In this document: positions 1-10,689 of the stretch, piece by piece | How the letters are laid out: the number at the start of each line of letters is the position of its first letter | Numbering within the stretch: position 1 is the stretch's first letter | Assembly (NCBI GenBank): GCA_030549775.1 | Contig: CM060174.1 | Coordinates: forward strand, 42,298,586 to 42,362,585 | From: Tamarix chinensis | Lineage: Eukaryota > Streptophyta > Magnoliopsida > Caryophyllales > Tamaricaceae | Length of the DNA stretch: 64,000 nt | Direction of reading: 5' to 3' | Notes under the pieces: model-generated | The model's input: the letters and a program-made list of their open reading frames with translations, nothing else | Told to the model about the DNA's origin: nothing | Databases searched by the model: none | Made by a program: the position numbers and the translations under genes

Positions 1-286
1 TCCATTTTTAATATGTATTATTAGTATTACTAATATTAATATTTTTATTATTATTATTCTGTTGAGGGCCGAAGCCCTATTATATTTTAATTCAATTTTG
101 TTATTATTACTAGTATTATTATTATTGTTATTATCTTTATTATTAATACTAATATGTTGTTGTTATTATTATTATTTACTATTTCGAAATTGTTATTATT
201 ATTATTTTAGTATTATTATTACAACTACCTTACCATTAGCATTGTTATTATTATTGTTATTGTTATTATTGTTGTTGTTGTTGTTG

Positions 287-344
<58 letters not shown>

Positions 345-637
345 TATTATATTCAAGTGTTAGTATTATTATCTTATATAGGGCTGAAACCCTATTGTGC
401 TTATTTTAAATTTTAGTAGTATTATTATAAATATCATGTCTTATTATTATTAGGGTTATTAGTATTTTTATTATTATTAGTATTTATTCTTATTACTGTC
501 ATTATTATTATTATTATTTATTATGTTATTATTATTCAATGTAGAGTGGAAACCCTACTTCTTTTATCTTCAATCATTATCTTTACTATTACTACCTTTA
601 TGGTTATTATTATTTTGTAATATTATTATGGCTTTTA

Positions 638-702
<65 letters not shown>

Positions 703-1000
703 TCATCATTATTATTATTAATAAATTTGGTTATTTATTTTAGTAATATTATTATTAGTACTATTTTGGTAAAGGGACTGATGCCCTTATTTCACTATGT
801 TTTTGAGTAATGTCCTTTTTATTATTATTGTTACTATTTTTATTATTCTTGTTAATATTAATATTGATATTATTTTGGTATTTTTGCTATTATTATTTTA
901 ATATTTTATCAAAAGCCTAGTCTTATATTAAGTTAGTGATTAATAGTATTTTTGATAGGAGGGAGTCTAATTTTAGCTTTTCCCTCATAATAGGTAAAAC
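1..1000. repeat. TTA/TTG-rich simple-sequence tract
   Basis: The first kilobase is dominated by TTA, ATT and TTG triplets, including a mixed (TTG)n(TTA)n run at about 262-345 and an almost pure (ATT)n run at about 634-712. The poly-Leu and poly-Ile open frames here are translations of the repeat, not genes. A short phrase (GGGCTGAAACCCT and variants) recurs at about 66, 380, 545 and 775, so the tract may have grown by repeated duplication. Confidence 0.9.
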
Positions 1001-1390
1001 CAGTCAAAGCCCTAAGGAGGCATAGGAGTGTGCTCTAAGACCAGTGTCATTTTAGGTAAGGGTGTTACTAAGGCCTTTTGCGTGTTTGTGTGCATTATGT
1101 GCTTCGTATGCTATATATTCTATGTTTATCATTATTAATCATTTCGTATGTGGTATGACGTGGAATTGAAGTACGTCTTTGTGTATTTACATGGCATGTG
1201 TACTATATGTGATAAAATGTTGTGTTATATGATGTGACCCTATAAAATATGTATGTGAGGACATATAAAAGTGGTATTGTGTGGGAAAAAGGTTGGAAAT
1301 GGAAAATGGGAAGTAAGTTGACTAAAGGGGAAATGAGTTGGCCTAAGTATTTTAATGATCTATGAGTGGAGGAATAAAAGAAAGAATTTA

Positions 1391-1618
1391 AGGTTTCGTG
1401 TGGAGGAATATAATATAGGGTTTCGTGTGGAAGAATCTAATTTATGGTTTTATGTGGGAGAATATAATTTATGGTTCTATTTGGGAGAATCTAATTTATG
1501 GTTTTGTGTGGGAGAATATAATTTATGATTTTATATGGGAGAATCTAATTTATGATTTTGTATGGGAGAATCTAATCTATGGTTTTGCATGATTTATTTG
1601 GGAGAATTTAATCTATGG
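1391..1618. repeat. Minisatellite, ~28-bp unit
   Basis: About eight imperfect tandem copies of a unit like TTTGTGTGGGAGAATATAAT followed by TTATGG. Copies differ by single substitutions (TGTGG/TATGG, AGAATATAA/AGAATCTAA). No coding sense is seen. Confidence 0.85.
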
Positions 1619-1995
1619 TTGCATGGTGGTATTAGGTTTTGTATGGTGGTATTAATGGTTGCATGGTGGTATTAATGGTTTTATCGTGGTATTAGGGTTT
1701 GCATGGTGGCATTAGGGTTTGTATGGTGGTATTAATGGTTACATGGTGGTATTAGGGTTTGTATGGTGGTATTAATGATTGCATGGTGGTATCAATGGTT
1801 GCATGGTGGTATTAATTGGTATATAGTGGTATTAGGGTCTACATGGTGGTATTAGGATTTGCATGGTGGTATTAGGGTTTGTATGGTGGTATTAATGATT
1901 GCATGGTGGTATTAGGGTTTGCAGGGTGGTATTAATAGTTGCATGGTGGTATTAATGGTTGTATAGTGGTATTAGGGTTTGCATAGGAGTTAATG
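1619..1995. repeat. Minisatellite, 20-bp unit
   Basis: Roughly 18-19 tandem copies of a 20-bp unit GCATGGTGGTATTAATGGTT, alternating with GTATGGTGGTATTAGGGTTT. It follows the 28-bp array directly, with a hybrid unit at the join. It lies in the upstream part of an LTR-like sequence whose end is at about 3,546. Confidence 0.88.
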
Positions 1996-2395
1996 ATTGC
2001 ATGGAATTTAGGGTTTGTATGAAAAGTTCGAGAGGTTGCATGGGATATGTAAAGTTTGCATTAGAGTGAAATTTACGTATGAAAGGTTGATTTGGGATGT
2101 AAGGAAGGTGATGGAAGTGTTATTTGGGTGTTTGAACATTTTAGATGAAAAATAATACATGGAGATTATATAAGGGTCCGTAGGAGACCGAACTAGGGTT
2201 TGTGTGGATAATTAGGGTTTGTTGTGGTTGCTTAGAATTTTTGTATTAATTATCATGTGTGTTGGTGATTAAAGTGTAATTATGATTGTGGAATTTTATG
2301 ATTTGTGATGTGTGAAGTGTAAAGAGAATGACTCATGCATGTCCAGAATAAAAGCTTTTGAATAAGATACTTAAAACATTAATTACTTAAAGTGA

Positions 2396-2815
2396 AAGAT
2401 ATTAAGACGGGACCAGCAGATCCACCGATCAAGAATAGTGGTTAGGGTTTTTACCCTATGTGCGACCGATCCACCGGTTATAATAGTGGTTAGGACATGA
2501 TGTCCTATATGTGGCCGGCCCACCGGTTATAATAGTGGGAGATCCCGAGCTCAATAAAAATAAACCAGAGTTTGTTAAGGCACCTAAAAGATACTAATTA
2601 CTTACAGTGGAACACCATGCGAGCAGAAACTAGCCGATCCACCGGTTAGGAATAGTGATTAGGGTTTTACCCTATACGTGACTAATCCACCGGTAATAAT
2701 AGTGGTTAGGGTCTTACCTTATATGTGACCGATCCACCGGTAATAATAGTGGTTAGGGCATGATGCTCTATGTATGACCGACCCACCAGTTATAATAGTG
2801 GGGTGTTCTTGTACT
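2396..2815. repeat. Tandem array with CCGATCCACCGGTTATAATAG core
   Basis: About six imperfect copies of a ~60-bp unit, each with a core like GATCCACCGGTTATAATAG followed by TGGTTAGGG. A similar motif on the other strand (CCACTATTCTCAACTAGCGG) occurs at about 18,465-18,860, which links this array to the large LTR described there. Confidence 0.8.
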
Positions 2816-2929
2816 CGCATAGATTTGATAAAAGGCATTGTGTGAATCGAATTCTGATAAGAGATTAATTAAATGATTAATTCGGATTATAATTGGGCCT
2901 TTATGTATTTATCTGAATGATTGTTCGAT

Positions 2930-4182
2930 AGTATGTTATCATAAGGAATTTTTATGTTCTTTTAGTCTTTTGCATTATTTTATGTGCTTATGTGTTGGCC
3001 TTAGTGCTCAGTTACCTTACTCAGTACGTAGTGTACTGATCACCCTTTTCATGGGTGCTGCTCATTCCCACAAGTAGTATGCCCTTCTGACCTTGTGCAG
3101 GTGGGCGAGACATCAGTCGGGGCTGTGTGTTGAGCTTGTTTTGGCTCAAGCTTGAGAGTGTCGTGGCCGTATTCATTCTTTATGCGATTTAATTCCTTTT
3201 GTTATTTCTTTGGTATAGTATTTACCATTTTATGATTTATTACTCGATTGAGTATTTTAATGAACCTTTTATCAGTTGTAAGTTTAATTCTCTTTTGGAA
3301 ATAAATTACAATTCTTGATGCGTACTCTGATTTTGGTTTATAACCATTTAATGATTATTTGAAGTTTATTTTATCATAATTTTATAATTGATTGTTAATA
3401 TTTTATCAGCCTTAGCACTTGGTACTGAAACGGTCGGAGAGAACCGGTTTGGTACTAAGTGTGGCGGTAACGTCCCCATAATTCACGGGTTTTAATTTAA
3501 ATTCTTCCGCTTTTTAAAAAAAAGTAGTGAATTTTGGGGTGTCATAGTTGGCCTTTATTTACCTGAGAGATTGTATGCTATCATTTTGTTGTAATAGTGT
3601 TATGTGCTCTTATGTGTTGGCCTTAGTGCACGGTTACCTATCTCAGTATGTAGCGTACTAACCACCCATTTCATAGGTGTTGCTCATTCCCACGAGCAGA
3701 AGACCCTTCTGACTTGGTGTAGGTTAGTGATTCTATCTTCGATGCCTACGACACTTACGTGGCATCGGGTGGGGCTGAGAGTTGAGCATAGACCTAGCTT
3801 GGGGGTCGAGAGTGACATGGCCGGAGTCTATCATCCGTTTTGTCTTTCCTGTACCGTTATATTTGGTTTTATTCCATTGTATGATGTCTTCCGTCGTTTG
3901 GTACTTTAAAATGTACTTTTGGGTTGTACCTTTTGATTATCGCACTCTGATTTCCTGTACAGTTAACGACTCATTTCTTTTATGAATGCTCATTTTAACT
4001 ATCGACTCGTGTTTGATGTCTATCCTGATCAGCCTTAGCACTTGGTACTGGAACGGTAGAAGTAAACCGGTCTGGTACTAAGTGTGGCGATAATATCCCT
4101 ATAATTTACATTTCATCATTTCGCTTCAGCTAAACCGTTTCGTTAAACAAAATTTTTCAGTTGTAAATTTTGGGGTATTACA
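2930..4182 (+). repeat. Direct repeat of an LTR-like 3' end (two ~620-bp copies)
   Basis: Copies at about 2,930-3,547 and 3,570-4,182 match in order: TTATGTGTTGGCCTTAGTGC, then CTCAGTA(C/T)GTAG(T/C)GTACT, CATTCCCAC(A/G)AG, CAGCCTTAGCACTTGGTACTG, TACTAAGTGTGGCG, and a terminal TTTTGGGGTGTCATA or TTTTGGGGTATTACA. Ends like GGGGTGTTACA are typical of plant gypsy LTRs. Only the terminal ~620 bp is duplicated. Short open frames here (3,604-3,985) are not genes. Confidence 0.7.
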
Positions 4183-5688
4183 CTTTCATAGGATTAAGGA
4201 AACGGACTGACTACTAGTTCTTTGAATTGTGAAGTGGTTGGCTTGGAAATGGTCATGTTTCTTAGGTTTTGGTTTCTTAGGAAATGTAGAAAGATGAATG
4301 AAACTTTGAAGATCTTTTCTCTCCCTTATCTCATGCTAATGAAAAGGCTGGTGTGATGTGTTTTTTGGATGATCTTATTCTCTGGTTGATGAGATTCATA
4401 GGGGATATCCATACACACTCTCTTCAATACCCAAGATTTTATATGCTTTGTGCCCACGCAAGCCACTTTACTTTACTAACCAGTAGTAACTAATAACACT
4501 TATTGGGCTAGAGTACGATTCCCCTTGAGGAGCATAGGGTCATCGACTCTTTACCGTAGTAATTACTACTCACTACTTTAGTAAAAATGGAGATTACCAT
4601 TTGTATCGACTTACATACATAATAATTACTTCATCCATTTTTAAAAACACTCAACTTTGTCATGATGATACCCACAATTACCAGCTTTGATTTACTTTGA
4701 TATGTTTCAAAATAATTCACTCTGCTCGGATTTAATGAGTATATTTTTTATTTGCTATGAAATAATAGGGCGGAAGGAGAGAGGGGGAAGCTAAAAGGCA
4801 AATGAATGAAAGAGTATGGAGGGAGGGAGGGGGAGGGAGGGAGAGAAGAGTGCGTGTTTGGAACTGGGAGGAATTTGGATGGAGGCTAATGACATGGGGG
4901 ATAAAATTAAGCGATAGGGTAGGGATGATGGTTTGAGATCATGGGGTTTTAATTTTGGTATATGCTTTCCATTTTTTTCATTTTTGTAAAGAGGAAAAGA
5001 AAATTAAAGAGCTTTCCATTTTTCCATTTAGGATCCTTGAGAAGTGTTGACTATTGATAATATATTTTACTCTAATATTTTAACTATATCGAACAACTCT
5101 ATTTATTGAGTGGGGAGAAAAGAGTTGGGATATCATATATAGACCTAGTGATGCATATCATATATAGTAGGTGTGAAAATATTGTGTTGATGAACAATTA
5201 ATGAATATTCATCAATATAGGAAATAAAGGAGAAGATGAGGTGTAGAGATTGAATTAAGAGAGCTTTCCATTTTCTCTTTTTGGTAAGGAGGGAAAGAAA
5301 AGTAGAGTTGTAATGTTTGCTAAAATCATGAAAAAGCACTATGACATCAGTCCTGTTGTGTGTTATATCCTTGTATAAATTCTTCTATGAATGTTAGTAG
5401 GCTAGCCATAAGGTTTGTTGTTTGTTGTGTTGTGGTCTATGCTTATTTTTGTGTGATCATATGGCCTTTGTTACTATTTTATCTTATTTTAGCATCTCTT
5501 TCGAATGGAGATCTTATGATTAGGTTTAAAATGGAACTTAGTAAAAAAAATTGTAATGATTAAGTACTTGTAAGAAAATTTAACATTTAAATTATATATA
5601 AATAGTGGACAAAGAGTTTATTGTATATTAGTTCCCAAATTTTAGTCTCATCCCCATTTCCACCTGCTATAAACCTACTCTCGGGAAC
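4183..5688. other. Non-coding AT-rich stretch
   Basis: No supported gene. A purine-rich block (about 4,765-4,850, GGGAGGGAGGG) and two similar phrases (GAGCTTTCCATTTT with a following GGAAAGAAAA, near 5,020 and 5,258) are the only structure seen. Confidence 0.6.
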
Positions 5689-6050
5689 AAATTCTTGTTA
5701 GTGCTTCAATTTGTTACCTTTTTTTTAGTGACAAGGTCTATAAAGTAATACATAGAGGTTAGATATGCTCAAAAGGCAATAATTTTGAAGTATGAAACTA
5801 TTTTGGAAGTGCAGTAGCTAGGTAATAAATTAAGGAAAGAAAACACAAAATTAGTTAGGTCCAGAAACCTATTGTCTGGAACTCATTTTTGCCAATACTT
5901 TGATTTTTTAATTGTAGTGACAAGGTTTGGAAAGTAATCCATAAGGGTTACATCTACTTAAAGGGCCATAATTATAAAGTATGAAATTATTTTGGAAGTA
6001 CAATAGCTAGGTGATGGATTAAGGAAAGAAAATATAGAATTAGGAAGAGA
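5689..6050 (+). repeat. Tandem duplication, ~200-bp unit
   Basis: Copies at about 5,689-5,866 and 5,893-6,045 share TAGTGACAAGGT, AAAGTAAT(A/C)CATA, AAGTATGAAA(C/T)TATTTTGGAAGT and TAAGGAAAGAAAA in the same order. The copies have diverged at many single bases. No coding frame is shared. Confidence 0.75.
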
Positions 6051-7498
6051 TGAAGGGCAGAAGAAGTAGAGAATTAAGAGGAGACAAAATATTGGGGGAG
6101 AGTGCAATCGATTCATCAATATTCACTCAATAAAATTGTATTAAATCCCTAAGATACAGCCATACAAAGCAGATAGGCTGAGTTGCTTCAGATCCTCTAA
6201 TTATAGTATCTTAACTAAGTTAAATCTTCAAAGGGAAAAAAGATCAATGTTAATCTTTAAATATTACCACTCATATTGTTTCCTAAACAAATTTCATTCC
6301 AAATATTACATGTTTACATTACTATTCCTTACCAAGAAAGAGCTCAACTTTGACAAGCTAGATGAAAAAGAAACTTTAGTAATGTAAGATCTGGATGTTT
6401 GAGGCGATGGATGTGAGATCTTGTTCTTTCTTCTTCCTTTTCCCCTATCTTTATTTTTGACATAATTGGACCATATTATTTTAGCCGTTTTATTTCATCT
6501 TCTTTAAGAAATGTTGAGGCCTTTATTCTCAATTCTAAAAGAATTTTTTTCCCTCTCAGTTCTAAAACATGGCATAAACATCTTAGGCACCCAAACAATC
6601 ATGTGCTTAATGCTTTACTTCCTCATTTGATATTGTAGTAATTTGGACCTGCATGTTTAAAGAAGTTACAATAGTGACAAAATTGAACGAAAGCCATGCA
6701 GTACTTGACAAAATTTGAAAAACAAATTCCTTTTGGAATATCCTTCCTTGACTTTATAGTGGCTTTCATGTGCAAATGTTGTCAGCTAACTTTTGTGTGC
6801 ATTCTTGGTTGTTGCGGCATCTTTCTAGGCATTCGGCAAGAGCATTAAATGTCTTATATATATGTGTATTTTCATCAACAATGCTATCTTTTAGAAATCC
6901 GTCCTACATTAGTTTTTTATTTCATTATTAGTGATGTCGCAAGTTAGTTATCTCAAGAGTCATATTTATATCTAAGTGTCAGTTTTCTAGGCATGGAAAC
7001 ATTAGTGATGATGTTTGTTGACCACTTAGAATCTATAATCTTTCTATGATGTTGAAATTACACTTTCTTAAAACTTCATTGTATCTAATATCTTAGATTT
7101 CCTTACGGACCCATTATTTCTCACATCTTTCCTGTCTAGGGTATAGTTAAAATATATGTATCTTTCAAATTATGTAGACCCTTGGTTGTAGATTCTATGT
7201 CCAATTTGCCTCACCAGTTATTTTTAATACAAATGGTACTTTTATAATTCATCATTCCTTAAATAGGCATCTACTTCTGCCAAAATATTGTGTTAATAGG
7301 GGGTCCTAAAGTTGTTTATTTGTTCTATGCAATGCCACAATGGACATACACTTTATTCAACTTGTAAAACACGTGTGCATTTGTATTGCCTTCATAAGTA
7401 CTTTTATACGCACACACACACACGTACACACATATATGTAATATCAAAGTTGTAAGAGTAACGAGAAAATGATAGTATGTAAGTATATTTGTAGGATA
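6051..7498. other. Non-coding stretch
   Basis: No gene, RNA gene or element end recognised. It may contain the left end of the PIF/Harbinger element that follows, but no matching terminal inverted repeat was found. Confidence 0.5.
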
Positions 7499-7502
7499 TA
7501 TG

Positions 7503-7533
<31 letters not shown>

Positions 7534-7645
7534 GTGTGTGTGTGTGAAGTTGTAAGAGTAACGAGAAAATGATATCTCTATTTAAATGAAAGTTGCATCT
7601 TGTAAATGATCTATCATCATTGATAGTATGCAAGTTTATTTGTAG
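7437..7645. repeat. (TG)n microsatellite flanked by a short duplication
   Basis: A (TG)n tract at about 7,500-7,547, with TATG interruptions, lies between two copies of AAGTTGTAAGAGTAACGAGA (near 7,448 and 7,550), each followed after variable spacing by GATAGTATG. A (CA)n-like run also lies at 7,409-7,432. Confidence 0.85.
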
Positions 7646-7661
7646 GATCTATAGCATCATC

Positions 7662-8601
7662 ATCATACATTGCACATTGGACTGAATCAAGGCATCAAAT
7701 ATTTGTTCAATTATGTGTTGAGGAGTTTAAGAAAGGCAATAGGCCTAGTTCTAGTTTCAACAAGATTAGATGGTCTAATATTATTGATGGTCATAATAGG
7801 CTTGAGAACGTAAGATACTAAAAAAATTCAAATAAAAAATCATTTTACATCAATAAAAAAAGCTTACTTAGCATGGGTGAAGCTTGAAAGTGAAATCAGA
7901 TTTGGAAGAGACCCAATAATAAGTGTAATCACTTGTGGGGAGGATAGATGGAAGATATTTATTCAGGTAAATTACAACTATATTTTTTTCACTTATTTTT
8001 TATTATTATAGATAACATGTAATTATTTAATTTTTTTTCATGCAAAACCTAAGTTGTAAACACTTTTGCAACAAGCCAAATTACCTATTGAAATGAGCTT
8101 CCATTAATCATTGGTTGTACTCATGCAACTGGAGAACATTCATGGGCTCCATCTTAAGACACTCATCCAAGTATCGATAAAGATGATGAAGAGCTGCGAA
8201 CAAGTAATGCAAGTCCTTCTAAATGTCAAAAAGTCATTGAGATTGAGGATTGTGATTCTAGTGATTCAGATGGTGGGACATGCCAGAAGGAAAAGTCAAG
8301 CAACAAGCGTTCTAAGAGTCAACAATCTAGTTCTCGAAAGATAAAGGAGTTAGCTAGAGAAAAGCTTGATACTAAGTTGCTACAATTGTGTGAATCATCA
8401 TTTAAGAGTAACGATGATGCTCCTTGGCTAACACCTCAAGCCTTAATAGTCCCCACTATAAAAGAATATTTAGCTATTTTAAATGCCATAATCGATGAAA
8501 TTTATAATGAGTTATTTATCCTCGGTACTAATACTTTCAAGGATCCTAATAACAGAGACATATGGATGTCTATGGCTCCCCAAAAACGCAATGCTTGGTA
8601 G
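7662..8601 (+). pseudogene. PIF/Harbinger Myb/SANT-like ORF (decayed)
   Basis: Translations in shifting frames match the Myb/SANT-like accessory protein that travels with plant PIF/Harbinger transposons. An N-terminal domain contains WTESRHQIFVQLCVEEFKKG (from about 7,674) and NKIRWSNIIDGHNRL. After an intron-like gap comes KAYLAWVKLESEIRFGRDP (from about 7,858). A polar Ser-rich middle (SSSRKIKELAREK) follows, then a C-terminal region (8,377-8,601) ending IWMSMAPQKRNAW. Such proteins bind element ends and partner the transposase. Frame changes and stops make it a pseudogene. The (+) strand transposase lies 0.4-0.5 kb downstream, the arrangement expected for one element. Confidence 0.72.
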
Positions 8602-9019
8602 AAATATTAAAGAGATCCATCTAAGAATTGATCAAGGATGTTAGATTATTATGGTATTTTGTAAAAGACTAAGTTTCTTTGAGGGTTTTTTATTTTCTGT
8701 CTATAAAACCATGAAGTATAAATTCTCTTGTTTATGTTGAACTTATGTAATTTTCTTCACTTGTGACTTTTAGTATTTTAGAATGGTCTACCTTTGATAG
8801 ACTTTGGCTAATCAATAAAATGCATTTCATACTTTCAATGAGCTTTAAAGTATTCATGTTCTTCAATGAGAAATATAAATGTTGTTTGTTGTATATAATT
8901 TGATGCATATATATTGGGTATATATATAATACAAGTGATACCTTGATTTTGAATAGATAGATGGTGAAAAAAAGACTACTACTACTTGTACTTGTACTAT
9001 GACACTTGTGAAAGAGAAG

Positions 9020-10179
9020 GAAGACATCTATTGAGAAGAAAGTTTGTTTAGATTCTTCTAAAATAGGTCAACAGTTTGTCCAACATATACTAAATGGTCA
9101 TGATAGGCTATGTCACTATTTATTTAGAATGAAGAATGATGTTTTTCTAAGGTTATCAAGTTTTTTAAGATTAAAGAGGTTGATAAGGGATACTTATAAT
9201 GTGAATGTTGAAGAAAAAAAAATTTATATAAATTTGGTCACAATGAAAGGAATAAAGTTGTGCAAGATAGATTTCAGCACTCTAGAGAAATCATTAGTAG
9301 ATATTTCAACAAGGTTTTAATTGCTATCTTAAAGATTGCAGGTGAGATTATAAGGCCTCATCGAAGCCTTGATGAGGTCCCTCCTAAGATCATAAATGAT
9401 TCAAGACTTTGGCCTTATTTTAAAGATTGTATGGGAGTAATAGATGGAACACATATTGAGGCTTGTGTTCCAAAGAATGAACAAATGTCCTATCGTAATC
9501 ATAAAGGAGTGTATTCCCAAAATATTATGGCACTTTGTTCTTTTGATATGTTTTTCACATTTGTGGAAGCTAGATGGGATGGGTTAGCTCATGATTCTCA
9601 AATATTCTAACACTGTATTTGAGATCCCAACGAAAACTTTCCTTATCCTCCTCGAGGTAAACAGAACATTAATTTATATATTAAGTATAAAATATTATAG
9701 GTAAATAACATGAACTTACATTTTATGCAGGTTAATATTATGTGGTTGATTCAGGTTATCCCAATACATCCAACTATCTTGGTCCATTCAAGGATACAAG
9801 GTATTATCTATCCGATTTTTAAAAAGTTGGTGGTCCACAAGGAAAAAAGGAGTTATTCAATCATTTTCACTTCTCAATGCGAAAGGTGATTGAGCATTGC
9901 TTTGGTGTTTTAAAGGCTCATTTTTTCATCTTAAAGTAGATACCGAATTATCATTTGGAACAATAAATATTTATTTTCATTGAAACAATGACAATCCACA
10001 ATTCTATTAGGTTGAATAGATTGGATGATATATTATTTGATGATTTTTGTCGTAGAGAAATAGATGAAGAATACAATAGGAATAGAGATGTTAGACAGCA
10101 TGTAGAGGGTAAAGATGCTAGAGAAATGGAAACGATATGGTGTAGGATTCCAGATGATATTTACCATGCACGTTATTAA
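9020..10179 (+). pseudogene. PIF/Harbinger DDE transposase (decayed)
   Basis: HARBI1-like nuclease (DDE_4 superfamily) of a cut-and-paste DNA transposon. In order: RLCHYLFRMKNDVFLRLSSF (from 9,103), QDRFQHSREIISRYF (from about 9,262), CMGVIDGTHIEACVP with the first catalytic Asp at 9,443, YRNHKGVYSQNIMALC, a likely intron near 9,655-9,730, VVDSGYPNTSNYLGPFKDTR with the second Asp at 9,748, and RKVIEHCFGVLKAHF with the catalytic Glu at 9,892. The C-terminal part is open from about 9,988 to 10,179. At least one frameshift (near 9,240) and two in-frame stops break it. All three acidic residues survive, so decay is moderate. Confidence 0.85.
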
Positions 10180-10654
10180 ACTATTTGATTTTATGATGTT
10201 TATTATAAATGTAAGATTGTTTATTGTATAATATAAACTTTTATCATTTTCACTATTTAATTTTAGATGTCAGTGAATTTCATAAAATTTATTAGGTGAT
10301 TGTTCATAATTTTTTTTTATAATTTTTAGTACTTTATAATATCTCTATACTTTTTATATTTTTTATTATATTTTTTTATGTTTCATATGATTTTTAATAT
10401 TTAATATTACATATATAATAATTATTACCAAATGATATATATAGGAAGATAAAAATTAAAAATGAAAAATAAAAAGTAAATTTGTAAATTTGTAAAAAAT
10501 AAAAATAAAAACCAAACACTAATAAGATGCAATAAGTAATTTTTTTATTATTAATCACTTATACAACAAAAGTAAAAATAAATATATATTTTACTTGCCA
10601 AAGTAATTTTTGAAAAATAGATTTATAAATGTAGTTTTAATCTAAAAGTAATTA

Positions 10655-10682
10655 TTAAAAATAAATAATACCAAACAATGGC
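10655..10682 (+). mobile_element. Right terminal inverted repeat of the PIF/Harbinger element
   Basis: The sequence ends AATACCAAACAATGGC, whose complement GCCATTGTTTGGTATT is a classic PIF/Harbinger terminus. It is followed at once by TAA, the family's 3-bp target site. The left end was not found. Confidence 0.65.
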
Positions 10683-10689
10683 TAAATTG

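Noticed and set aside
62..810. Poly-Leu and poly-Ile open frames at the window start
   Set aside because: They translate (TTA)n and (ATT)n simple repeats; composition alone keeps them open.
7325..7633. 102-codon minus-strand frame with a His/Thr repeat
   Set aside because: The repeat is the (TG)n microsatellite read as HTHTHT; flanking residues show no domain.
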